Of a stretch of DNA of 63,388 bases, positions 1 to 7,202 are shown in pieces. The notes under the pieces were generated by a model. It was not told where the DNA came from, did no database searches, and was given only the letters and a program-made list of their open reading frames with translations. The stretch spans positions 1-63,388 of the forward strand of contig JAQGKC010000271.1 in NCBI GenBank assembly GCA_028290305.1. Direction: 5' to 3'. Source of the DNA: Bradyrhizobium sp. (GTDB taxonomy: Bacteria > Pseudomonadota > Alphaproteobacteria > Rhizobiales > Xanthobacteraceae). Positions within the stretch are counted from its first letter, which is position 1. Each line of letters starts with the position of its first letter. The position numbers and the translations under genes were made by a program.

Positions 1-47
1 TCGCGAAAGTAAGAGCCAACAACTATCGAGATAGGCCTCAGATCCAA

Positions 48-299
48 TTACTTCCGTTTGGCAGGCTTAGTTCTATCGGTTCGTGTCTCTTCATCCGGCA
101 GAACGAGATCGACGTGACTAACGCCCAACGTGCTGGCGAGCTCAAACAGGGTTACGACCGTCGGGTTACGGCGGCCGCGCTCCAAATCACTGATGTATTG
201 CTGGGTAAAGCCGGACACTTCGGCGAACCTCTCCTGCGTGAAGCGCTTCTGCTTCCGCAGTCTTGCGAAATTCCGACCGACTAATTTGCGCATGTCCAT
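48..299 (-). CDS. qseC: XRE-family DNA-binding regulator, QseC-like
   Basis: An 83-residue protein that is almost entirely one Cro/C1-type helix-turn-helix (about residues 8-65: RLRKQKRFTQERFAEVSG, then QYISDLERG), with a basic tail. It is divergent from a DUF2285 gene that lies directly before a DUF6499/DUF2285 pair. That is the layout of qseC-qseM in Mesorhizobium ICEMlSym(R7A), where QseC represses the antiactivator gene qseM and itself. Repression of the neighbouring promoters is inferred from context and from a dyad in the 161-bp intergenic region. Translation can start at 299 or at the next ATG (293). The XRE fold is clear; the name rests on synteny. Confidence 0.75.
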   Translation of the reverse strand: MDMRKLVGRNFARLRKQKRFTQERFAEVSGFTQQYISDLERGRRNPTVVTLFELASTLGVSHVDLVLPDEETRTDRTKPAKRK

Positions 300-317
300 G
301 CGCGCAAATTGCGGCTT

Positions 318-351
318 TACATACTATGAGGTTTATCTCCTATAATATGTA
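318..351. promoter_or_regulatory. Imperfect dyad between the divergent qseC-like and qseM-like genes
   Basis: TACATACTATGAGG (318-331) and CCTATAATATGTA (339-351) form an imperfect inverted repeat around a 7-bp AT-rich centre. It lies in the AT-rich part of the intergenic region, 19 bp before the XRE start codon. Position and symmetry fit an operator for the XRE protein; this is inference. Confidence 0.5.
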
Positions 352-460
352 TTTGGACCCGCCCGCTGGTCGCTTAGGTTGGAACAAGGCTAAAGTGAGA
401 CGTGTGGATCATATTGGCGTCTCGCGAGATTAGAATCATTCGCTGTTTGCTGGGATTTTC

Positions 461-733
461 ATGAAGAAGCCGGAGCTAGACCCAGACGTCGCGGATGTAG
501 CGCCAACCGATTCGGCGCTGACGACCTATGACGAGCAGCACGTCCTGACTTACACCCGCCTTCTACAGGCCGAAAGCGAGGGGGCCGACTGGCGGGAAGT
601 CGCACGAATCGTCTTGCATATCGATGCTGACCGCGAAGCTGACCGTGCGCGGAATGCGTACGAGAGCCACCTGGCGCGCGCGAAATGGGTTACCGAGCAG
701 GGACGTCTCTTGCGCAGTGCTGGCTCGAATTAG
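461..733 (+). CDS. qseM: DUF2285 protein, QseM-like antiactivator
   Basis: 90 residues with one DUF2285 domain (about residues 20-85; conserved TYDEQHVLTYTRLLQAE, DWREVARIVLHID, YESHLARAKW). In ICEMlSym(R7A), QseM is a small DUF2285 protein that binds and blocks the activators TraR and FseA, keeping the ICE silent in most cells. The same domain recurs at the C-terminus of the fseA-like product downstream, consistent with direct interference. The gene is divergent from the XRE gene and 163 bp upstream of the DUF6499 start. No strong ribosome binding site is visible. The family call is firm; the antiactivator role is by synteny. Confidence 0.75.
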   Translation: MKKPELDPDVADVAPTDSALTTYDEQHVLTYTRLLQAESEGADWREVARIVLHIDADREADRARNAYESHLARAKWVTEQGRLLRSAGSN

Positions 734-798
734 AAGAAATTTTCCGACATTTCTCCGTCGAGAACACAATTTTCTTCGGCTGATTAGTGGACATCCCG

Positions 799-816
799 TG
801 GCACCACGTGGTGCCA
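799..816. promoter_or_regulatory. 18-bp perfect palindrome upstream of fseA
   Basis: TGGCACCAC followed at once by GTGGTGCCA is an uninterrupted perfect palindrome of 18 bp, 80 bp before the fseA ATG. This is the size and spacing expected of a tra/lux-box-like or other dimer operator. In the R7A element the homologous genes are under quorum-sensing (TraR) control. No traR or traI is present in this window, so the binding protein is unknown. Confidence 0.55.
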
Positions 817-896
817 AAGTAGGGGCTTCCTACAACCCATTCGATCAGAATTATTGCGCCGCAATCCTCGTTAGCTTTGTGAATGGGGCGGAAGCA

Positions 897-1668
897 ATGC
901 CTGAATTCGACTGGCGGTCGCCGGAGTCTTACAAGAGCCTACAAGAAGCTGAAATCACCGACATCGCCTGGGAATGTCTGCGTCGTAATGTCGACTATCG
1001 ACGTGACTACGAAGCGATGATCGCCAACAGTCCGGATGGCGAGGTAACCACGGAATTCAGGAGGAGGTGGGGCATCTGCTTTCGCGCATGACCCACAAGG
1101 GTCCTGTAGCGAGCAGACCATCTTTTGGGCGCCTGAGGTTCTGCCAACTGTCGTTCCAGTCGCAGCGACGTCGTCGCCCCATAAGGGTGATACGCCTCAG
1201 CCACTGCTAGATCTTGCAGCCGGTCAAGTGCGGCGCGCCTCCGATGGATGGCACGCCATCCTTCGTGTCGGTCCAGTCGAGCATCGCGTTTGGCTGAAGG
1301 AGCCGCCAACCATCGCGGCCACCTATGTGGCGGAGTTGCCGTTTGACGGCGACTTCGATGCACGCGCGTACGCTGCCCGGCGGCTGTGGCGCGCAATGAA
1401 TGGTCGCACGCCAGGGCCCGCTTTTCATGAGTTATCCAAGCAGCGGCGCGAGCGGCTAGGCGCAGCCATTCGCGCGCTTGATGCTCGTGCAGCCGACAGC
1501 ACTTATCGTGCGATCGCCGAAGCGCTGTTCGGCAAGAAACGCATCCCGGATCACGCCTGGAAAACGCACGATCTCCGCAATCGAACCATCCGTCTCGTGC
1601 AAAGCGGCCTCGCATTGATGCGCGGCGGTTATCGCGATCTTCTGCGGCGCAGGCGCAGAGACAAGTAG
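897..1668 (+). CDS. fseA: FseA-like ICE excision activator made by +1 frameshifting (DUF6499 + DUF2285)
   Basis: Frame 1 (897-1091, 64 aa) is a DUF6499 domain (FDWRSPESYKSLQEAE ... RRRWGICF) ending at TGA 1089-1091. The +1 frame is open across the junction to TAG 1666-1668 and encodes a linker (HDPQGSCSEQTIFWAPEVLP) and a DUF2285 domain. A +1 slip at UUU(1080-1082)-C joins ...WGICF to AHDPQ... and gives a product of about 256 aa. The second frame has no ATG until 1228, inside the domain, and no ribosome binding site. In ICEMlSym(R7A), msi172/msi171 are joined by programmed +1 frameshifting into FseA, which activates rdfS. Here the rdfS-like gene follows directly. A plain frameshift mutation is the alternative; conservation of the architecture argues against it. 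Confidence 0.8.
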
Positions 1669-1754
1669 TGCTCATTCGGGGGTATCGAAAAGCCACCCCT
1701 TGATCATCGGCATCCCCTGCGAGGGCCTGCTTCTCCATGATGACCGCACACCCG

Positions 1755-1770
1755 CCGGCGCCACCGCCGG
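1755..1770. repeat. Short hairpin in the rdfS leader
   Basis: CCGGCG and CGCCGG are separated by 4 bp, 27 bp before the rdfS-like start codon. It could be a leader hairpin or a protein site in the presumed FseA-controlled promoter region (1669-1797). No function is shown. Confidence 0.3.
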
Positions 1771-1797
1771 TTCGCGTCGTCATCACAGAGTTCTAAA

Positions 1798-2079
1798 ATG
1801 TCCGATCCGTTGGCCGGCTTACCGCCGCGATTCCTGCGCACGCCAGAGGCTGCGCGATATCTGGGCCTTTCCGGCCGCACCCTCGAAAAACACCGCACGT
1901 ACGGCACGGGACCGACCTACCGGAAGATCGGCGGTCGCGTCGTCTACGCACTGGATGATCTGAAAGCGTGGGCCGATCTCGGCGCCAAGACATCGACCTC
2001 CGATCCCGGCAAGGGCACGGTACTGCCCGCCAAAAAACATCCGACCCTGCGCCCGTATGCGGGCCAGGAACGCCGCTAA
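1798..2079 (+). CDS. rdfS: Recombination directionality factor (excisionase), RdfS-like
   Basis: 93 residues with a MerR/AlpA-type winged helix (about residues 10-58: RFLRTPEAARYLGLSGRTLE, then YRKIGGRVVYALDDLKAW) and a basic, proline-containing tail. Small HTH proteins of this type act as excisionases that direct the ICE integrase towards excision. In ICEMlSym(R7A) rdfS is the FseA target and heads the operon with traF and rlxS. The same order, with repA and DUF2840 inserted, is seen here. The integrase lies outside the window. A weak ribosome binding site precedes the ATG. Confidence 0.8.
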   Translation: MSDPLAGLPPRFLRTPEAARYLGLSGRTLEKHRTYGTGPTYRKIGGRVVYALDDLKAWADLGAKTSTSDPGKGTVLPAKKHPTLRPYAGQERR

Positions 2080-2094
2080 TTGCCAAGAAGGATA

Positions 2095-2982
2095 ATGGCG
2101 ATGCGGCGCAAATACCTGTCCGAGCGCGATCAGCTTGAGCTCTTTCGTGCATTGCCCGGCCATTTGGCGCCGCGCGACGCACAGGATCTGATGGCCTATC
2201 CGTTCTTTTCTCTCGCAAAAACCAAACGTGTCGTTCCCATCGATTTTCGTGCTGGCGCGATATCTATTCGCGTTGAGGCCGTGCCGGAACATGGCATGGC
2301 AACCATCTGGGATGCCGATGTTCTGATCTGGGCTGCGTCGCAGATCGTCGAAGCGCGAGACGCAGGCTTGAAGACCTCGCGCCTGATGGCTGCAACTCCC
2401 TATGAGATTTTGACGTTCGTCGGCCGCGGCACCAGCGCACGCGACTACGATAGGCTGAAAGCCGGACTAGACAGATTGCAGTCAACGACCGTGCTGACGT
2501 CGATCCGCCAGCCTGCAGAACGGCGGCGCCACCGGTTCTCCTGGATCAACGAGTGGAAGGAGACGGCTGACGCAAACGGGCGACCGCTCGGACTCGAGTT
2601 GATCCTGCCCGATTGGTTCTACACTGGCGTGATCGATGACGCACTCGTGCTCACGATTGATCGCGCTTATTTCGATCTGACGGGTGGACTTGAGCGCTGG
2701 CTTTACCGTCTTGTACGCAAGCATGGCGGCCGGCAAGAGGGCGGCTGGAGTTTTGATCTTGTGCATCTCCATGCCAAGTCTGGCAGCCTCTCGCCGCTCA
2801 AGCATTTTGCATACGACGTGCGCCAGATCGTCCAGCGGCAGACATTGCCCGGCTACGAACTTGTGTTCACGCGCGACCCCAAAGGCGCCGAGCGATTGAA
2901 CTTCGCACCCGCGCTCGTCGATCCATTCGCCGACAGGCTCCGCAGACGCGGTCTCATTCCAAAGCCGGGAGATAACCTGTGA
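2095..2982 (+). CDS. repA: Plasmid-type replication initiator protein RepA (RPA family)
   Basis: About 295 residues of the replication initiator protein A family common on alphaproteobacterial plasmids and ICEs (RDQLELFRALPGHLAPRDAQ, FFSLAKTKR, PYEILTFVGRG, RAYFDLTGGLERWLYRLVRKH, HLHAKSGSLSPLKHF). The protein should bind iterons and start replication of the excised circle, and three iterons lie immediately after its stop codon. The ATG at 2095 is preferred over an in-frame TTG at 2080 because AAGAAGGA sits just before it. The gene follows rdfS by 15 bp and probably belongs to the same transcript, which would couple excision with replication. Confidence 0.85.
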   Translation: MAMRRKYLSERDQLELFRALPGHLAPRDAQDLMAYPFFSLAKTKRVVPIDFRAGAISIRVEAVPEHGMATIWDADVLIWAASQIVEARDAGLKTSRLMAATPYEILTFVGRGTSARDYDRLKAGLDRLQSTTVLTSIRQPAERRRHRFSWINEWKETADANGRPLGLELILPDWFYTGVIDDALVLTIDRAYFDLTGGLERWLYRLVRKHGGRQEGGWSFDLVHLHAKSGSLSPLKHFAYDVRQIVQRQTLPGYELVFTRDPKGAERLNFAPALVDPFADRLRRRGLIPKPGDNL

Positions 2983-2987
2983 ATCAG

Positions 2988-3052
2988 CTCGTGCTATCGG
3001 GGACCATAACCCTCGTGCCATCAGGGACCGGATACTCGTGCTATCAGGGACC
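2988..3052. repeat. Three iterons downstream of repA (candidate replication origin)
   Basis: Three direct copies of an 18-mer close to CTCGTGCTATCAGGGACC occur at 2988-3005, 3012-3029 and 3035-3052, at a 23-24 bp period. Copy 1 has GGGGACC for AGGGACC and copy 2 has CCATC for CTATC. Location after an RPA-family initiator gene and the regular spacing fit RepA-binding iterons of a vegetative origin. The rest of the 2983-3283 gap holds only the hairpin at 3112-3130. Confidence 0.7.
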
Positions 3053-3111
3053 AAAATCGTCCCTAAGTCCTTGTCTCTCAGCGCTTTCCAGTCGCCGTAA
3101 CTCTTCTAACC

Positions 3112-3130
3112 AGAAATCCTTCGGATTTCT
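3112..3130 (+). terminator. UUCG-capped hairpin after the iterons
   Basis: AGAAATCC-TTC-GGATTTCT forms a perfect stem whose top is a C(UUCG)G tetraloop. It is flanked by near-direct repeats of TTCTTCTAAC. No long T-tract follows, so it may be an attenuator, an mRNA-end stabiliser or part of the origin rather than a standard terminator. Confidence 0.4.
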
Positions 3131-3283
3131 TCTAACGGACCGCGCCATTTGCGCAGCTGGGGACAACCACCAACAACCATCCGCCAGTTCTGCGTCGGCT
3201 CGCTGTCAACTGCAGCGACGATGCGCTGTCGCCATCGCGCTGCAGCCAGGCAATCGGAACATCTCTCAAGCTCGGAGCGTCTC

Positions 3284-3748
3284 ATGAGCGAACTCACCGA
3301 AGTCGAGCTGCTTTGGCTCGAGAAGCGTATCGAGAACCGCATTCGGTTCGGGCGCGCCGTTGAGGAGAAAATCCTCGATCGTCGCCGGCGACTATTGTCA
3401 TTTGCGCCAGGCAGTATCTTTGCGTTTGTTCGATGGACCTCGAACGATTTCGGAACGGTCATCTCGCGGATGGACATCTTGCGCGCCGTCGCGCCCGGGC
3501 AGCGCTGCTCGACAGTGCCCTATGTGAAGCCGGGCGGCGAGATTCTCCTGCGCCTGTCGGGCTGGCCCAAGGTCGAACGAGCGCTCCAGTTGATCGACGC
3601 CGTCGAGGCACTCGACATCAATCCTGCGGACGCCGCACAGGACTATTGGCATCACGTTCATAACCGTCTGTCCGTCAACGAAAACCCGCGTTCTTACACG
3701 AAAGCACGCCATCAGGCGTGGCTATACCGGCAGAAGGTCATGCGATGA
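3284..3748 (+). CDS. DUF2840 protein of ICE/plasmid transfer operons
   Basis: A 154-residue DUF2840 protein (NRIRFGRAVEEKILDRRRR, FAPGSIFAFVRW, YVKPGGEILLRLSGWPKVER, DYWHHVHNRL). The family is found almost only between repA/parA-type genes and traF in conjugative elements; its biochemical role is unknown. The ATG at 3284 is chosen because the family similarity begins there; the frame is open further upstream but not family-like. The stop overlaps the traF start (ATGA), indicating translational coupling. Confidence 0.8.
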   Translation: MSELTEVELLWLEKRIENRIRFGRAVEEKILDRRRRLLSFAPGSIFAFVRWTSNDFGTVISRMDILRAVAPGQRCSTVPYVKPGGEILLRLSGWPKVERALQLIDAVEALDINPADAAQDYWHHVHNRLSVNENPRSYTKARHQAWLYRQKVMR

Positions 3749-4257
3749 CCAGCCGGTTCAAGACGCTGACCGCGATGCTCGGCGGTGCGGCGGCCCTTAT
3801 CGCGCCAATCGTTCTGGAGATCACACCGCTCTACGTCTGGAATGCATCCGAGAGCGTACCGCTCGGCCTCTATCGTTTGCGACCGGTTGACAATTTGTTC
3901 GTCACGGAACTCCTCGCCGTACAGCCACCGGAGCCACTTGCGACCTTCCTAGACCTGAACGGATATCTGCCGGCCGGGGTGCCGATGCTCAAACGCGTGC
4001 TGGCGCTTCCGGGGCAGACCGTCTGCCGAAGCGGGCTCACAGTTTCTGTCGACGCGATCGAAATGGGGGAGGCGCGGGAGCACGATGGCCGCGGCCGACC
4101 GCTCCCGAAATGGCAGGGCTGCCGCGTCGTCGGCGAGGGCGAACTCTTCGTCATGAACTGGCAGTCCACCAACTCGCTGGATGGCCGCTATTTCGGACTT
4201 TTGCCGGCATCGGCCGTCATTGGGCGTGCGCTCCCTGTGTGGACTTCGGAGGACTGA
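3745..4257 (+). CDS. traF: Conjugative transfer signal peptidase TraF (S26)
   Basis: 170 residues with an N-terminal membrane segment (about 9-31) and S26 peptidase boxes: catalytic Ser37 in SESVPLGLY and general-base Lys83 in LKRVLALPG, then the SLDGRYFGLLP box near the C-terminus. TraF of IncP-type systems processes and cyclises the TrbC pilin, whose gene lies at 12275. It overlaps the DUF2840 gene by 4 bp and is followed after 2 bp by the transglycosylase gene. In ICEMlSym(R7A) traF occupies the same operon as rdfS and rlxS. Confidence 0.9.
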   Translation: MTSRFKTLTAMLGGAAALIAPIVLEITPLYVWNASESVPLGLYRLRPVDNLFVTELLAVQPPEPLATFLDLNGYLPAGVPMLKRVLALPGQTVCRSGLTVSVDAIEMGEAREHDGRGRPLPKWQGCRVVGEGELFVMNWQSTNSLDGRYFGLLPASAVIGRALPVWTSED

Positions 4258-4259
4258 CC

Positions 4260-5153
4260 GTGCGCGTGTTGGGAATCCGATCTGCCATTCCTCTGTTCGG
4301 CCAAGTGCGGCACCATTCCTCCGTCCCGACCAACAATAGCGCCGCCGTCGCGCACAGCGTCGGTCCAGGGCGGCCGAAAGGCCGGCGCGAAGCGGCTTTA
4401 CCCTGGACGGGCGCGAGCACGGCGGCATGCTTGCCGTTGTTCGAGAGGAGCCTGCGCGCTGTCGTACCGTTGTTCGCTGCGCTGACCGTGAGCAACGTTC
4501 CTGCTGTGGCCGAAACGCGACCCGCGGACCCTACAGCAAAGTATGCAACTAGCGATCCATTTGCGGATTTCATCGAGCAAGCCTCGCGCCGGTTTGGCGT
4601 GCCCGTGCGCTGGATACGCGCAGTCATAGACGTCGAAAGCGCCCGAGACGTGCGTGCCAGGTCACCGAAAGGCGCCATGGGCTTGATGCAGATCATGCCA
4701 GAGACGTGGGCAGAGCTGCGTCCGCGGTACGACCTCGGCAACGATCCCTATAATCCCCATAACAACATTCTTGCAGGTACCGCGTACCTGCGCGAACTAC
4801 GCGACCGCTACGGTGCGCCGGGTTTGCTTGCAGCCTACAACGCGGGGCCTGCTCGTTACGAAGAGCATCTTGCCGGCCGTCCATTGCCAGCAGAGACCCA
4901 AGCCTATTTGCAGAAGCTGGTGCCGGTCATCGGCAGCGACATTGCAGCGTCCAGCGCAGTCGCGAGTCTGCAGCCATCAGCGGCGACGCTCTTCGTTGTG
5001 CGGTCTGAAAGTTCAAAGACCGCTGCCCGGCTCCAGCCTGAGCGTCCACCGAACCGGGCTCCGACGGCCGCCTCCGTTCACGACATCTCGGCAATTGTGC
5101 CACAGGCAACAGGGTTGTTCGTCGCGAGATCTGATTCGGGAGGCCCGCAATGA
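4260..5153 (+). CDS. Lytic transglycosylase of the conjugation apparatus (VirB1-like)
   Basis: 297 residues from GTG 4260. A long N-terminal leader with a hydrophobic stretch (about 62-85, VVPLFAALTVSNVPAVAE) precedes an SLT domain: catalytic Glu126 in VIDVESARD, KGAMGLMQIMPETW, NILAGTAYLRELRDRYG, LLAAYNAGPARYEEH. The enzyme cleaves peptidoglycan glycan strands in the periplasm so that the mating channel can be built. A variable tail of about 80 residues follows. The start is only 2 bp after traF, so the two are coupled. Confidence 0.88.
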   Translation: MRVLGIRSAIPLFGQVRHHSSVPTNNSAAVAHSVGPGRPKGRREAALPWTGASTAACLPLFERSLRAVVPLFAALTVSNVPAVAETRPADPTAKYATSDPFADFIEQASRRFGVPVRWIRAVIDVESARDVRARSPKGAMGLMQIMPETWAELRPRYDLGNDPYNPHNNILAGTAYLRELRDRYGAPGLLAAYNAGPARYEEHLAGRPLPAETQAYLQKLVPVIGSDIAASSAVASLQPSAATLFVVRSESSKTAARLQPERPPNRAPTAASVHDISAIVPQATGLFVARSDSGGPQ

Positions 5154-5240
5154 ATGAATGCGCAAGCTCGCATGCGTTGGCGTGCTCTGGAGAAGAATGG
5201 GCGGAATGGGGAGCGCAGTGGGGAGACACGACAGCAGGAC

Positions 5241-5331
5241 GGCGAGATAAAAGGGGCTCGCCGGTCGAACCGCAAGCCATTGACATGGCTTGGGTTCCGG
5301 CGTGCCGGTCGGTCGGGGCGCGTGCCGCGCC
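5241..5331. other. oriT: Candidate oriT: cluster of inverted repeats before the relaxase gene
   Basis: The 250-bp gap before rlxS holds no convincing gene but has three small perfect inverted repeats: GGCGAG/CTCGCC (5241-5262, 10-nt loop), CCGGC/GCCGG (5297-5308) and GGCGCG/CGCGCC (5317-5331). Relaxase genes often lie beside their oriT, and clustered hairpins are typical. The nic site cannot be recognised, so this is an inference. Confidence 0.4.
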
Positions 5332-5403
5332 TTGTGTTTTGATGAATGCAATCAACGACATTTTCGGCACTGTAGGTGCTTTCGCGTCCTTCGAGGCCCG
5401 GTC

Positions 5404-7167
5404 ATGACCGAGGGCGACAGCGATCTGCGTATTCGGCCGGGGCGCATTCGCAGCGCCCGCCCGCCTAAACCGAAGAGCTTCATCAATCAGGTGCTACGTG
5501 CCGCGAAGAAAGCTGGACATACCTCGGGTCGGGCTGCGGCTGGCAAGCGTTCCGCGGTCTATGGGCGCTCGACCTTTGGCCGCGGCAGACTCGCCTTTAG
5601 CCGCAGCCGGTTGTTCAGCACGACACGGCGCGTGGTGGTGAAGGCGCGCGTGGTTCGTCATAAGGGACGATCCTTCCGCTCAGCGCCGCTGACGGCCCAT
5701 CTTTCATACCTGAAGCGCGATGGCGTGACTCGGAGTGATGAACGCGCCGAGATGTTCGACGTCAGCAGCGACCGAGCCGATGGTGCGGCTTTCGCAGAGC
5801 GGTGCGAGGGCGACCGGCATCATTTCCGGTTCATCGTCTCGCCGGAGGATGCCGGCGACATGACGGATCTCAAGGCCTTCACCCGCGATCTGGCCAAGCA
5901 GATGGAGATCGACCTCAGCACGCGGCTCGATTGGGTGGCCGTCGATCACTGGAATACAGATAACCCTCACATCCATCTTCTCGTTCGGGGAATCGACGAG
6001 GAAGGAGCGGATCTCGTGATCTCCCGCGACTTCATCAGCCGGGGCCTGCGCTCACGCGCTGAGGAACTGGTCGCCATCGAACTAGGTCCAAGACCAGAGC
6101 ATGAAATTCGCAGTGCGCTGGAGAGGGAAGTCACGGCAGAGCGATGGACGCGGCTCGATCAGGAGATCCGGTTGGCAGCTGATGAAACCGGCTACGTCGA
6201 TCTTCGTCCCGTGAATCCCGGCAGCTCCGACCCCGAGATCCGACGCCTGATGATTGGCCGCCTCCAGCACCTGGAGAAGATGGGCCTCGCGGCATCAGCT
6301 GCACCAGCGGAATGGATGGCCGGGCTCGAGGCCGAGCGTAACCTCCGCGACCTCGGGATGCGCGGCGACATTATCAAGACCATGCACCGCGCTTTCACCG
6401 AGCGTGGGGAAGCGCGCGGCGTTTCCGATTACGTCATCGAAAGTGGACAGCCGACGTCCCAGATCGTCGGACGGTTGGTTGATCGGGGGCTGCATGACGA
6501 GCTGACTGGCGAAGCCTACGCCCTGATCGACGGAACGGACGGACGCGCGCACCACGTCCGCTTCCGAGGGATAGAGGCCTTCGAACATGCACCGCCGGCC
6601 GGCGGAATTGTCGAAGTACGACGCTTTGGTCAAGCTGGCGATCCGAGCCCCACCGTGATGCTTGCGACCCGTTCCGATCTCGATCTCAGTGCGCAGGTCA
6701 CCGCGAAAGGAGCGACCTGGCTTGACCACCGGCTGGTCGAACGCGATCCGATGCCGCTCGCCATGGCCGGATTCGGTCGTGAGACCCGCGATGCCATGGA
6801 AGCTCGGACCGAGCATCTGATCCAGGAAGGTCTGGCACGGCGGCAGGGCCAGCGCATCATCCTACAGCGCGATCTCCTGAACACATTGCGCCGACGTGAA
6901 CTGGACGAGGTGGGTGCAAGAGTCTCGGCCGACGCCGGCCTGCCTCACGTGAAGGCTGCCTCTGGCGAGCATGTGGCCGGCACGTATCGCCAGCGGCTGA
7001 CGCTCGTCTCTGGGCGGTTCGCCATGATCGACAATGGGCTCGGCTTTCAACTCGTGCCGTGGTCGCGCGAACTCGAAAAGAGGCTCAGCCAGCACGTCAC
7101 CGGCATCGTGAAGGACGGCGGCGGCATCGAATGGGGAATTGGCCGCAGGCGCGACCTGGGCCTCTAG
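5404..7167 (+). CDS. rlxS: Relaxase/mobilisation nuclease RlxS (DUF3363)
   Basis: A 587-residue VirD2-like relaxase of the DUF3363 family. A basic N-terminus is followed by the catalytic region: HLSYLKRDG with candidate nucleophile Tyr102, and the metal-binding HxxxxxxHxH motif DHWNTDNPHIHLL (His182, His189, His191). The DUF3363 part fills the C-terminal half (FRGIEAFEHAPPAGGIVEVR ... SRELEKRLSQHVTGIV). It nicks oriT and stays covalently bound to the transferred strand. The ATG at 5404 is used because the upstream open frame is not family-like. It is followed after 35 bp by traG, its likely coupling partner. Confidence 0.9.
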   Translation: MTEGDSDLRIRPGRIRSARPPKPKSFINQVLRAAKKAGHTSGRAAAGKRSAVYGRSTFGRGRLAFSRSRLFSTTRRVVVKARVVRHKGRSFRSAPLTAHLSYLKRDGVTRSDERAEMFDVSSDRADGAAFAERCEGDRHHFRFIVSPEDAGDMTDLKAFTRDLAKQMEIDLSTRLDWVAVDHWNTDNPHIHLLVRGIDEEGADLVISRDFISRGLRSRAEELVAIELGPRPEHEIRSALEREVTAERWTRLDQEIRLAADETGYVDLRPVNPGSSDPEIRRLMIGRLQHLEKMGLAASAAPAEWMAGLEAERNLRDLGMRGDIIKTMHRAFTERGEARGVSDYVIESGQPTSQIVGRLVDRGLHDELTGEAYALIDGTDGRAHHVRFRGIEAFEHAPPAGGIVEVRRFGQAGDPSPTVMLATRSDLDLSAQVTAKGATWLDHRLVERDPMPLAMAGFGRETRDAMEARTEHLIQEGLARRQGQRIILQRDLLNTLRRRELDEVGARVSADAGLPHVKAASGEHVAGTYRQRLTLVSGRFAMIDNGLGFQLVPWSRELEKRLSQHVTGIVKDGGGIEWGIGRRRDLGL

Positions 7168-7202
7168 CTATCTCGCCAATTCAACGCGAAAGGACGTTCG
7201 GG

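Noticed and set aside
1228..1668. DUF2285 frame as an independent gene starting at ATG 1228
   Set aside because: The start lies inside the family-like region and has no ribosome site; the domain and its linker are readable from the frameshift site onward.
1007..1786. Long minus-strand ORF opposite fseA
   Set aside because: It has low-complexity Arg/Ala-rich sequence typical of an antisense shadow in GC-rich DNA, and the plus strand encodes recognised domains.
2988..3052. Three regularly spaced direct repeats as a CRISPR-like array
   Set aside because: Spacers would be only 5-6 bp, repeats are 18 bp and imperfect, and an RPA-type initiator gene lies directly upstream; iterons fit far better.
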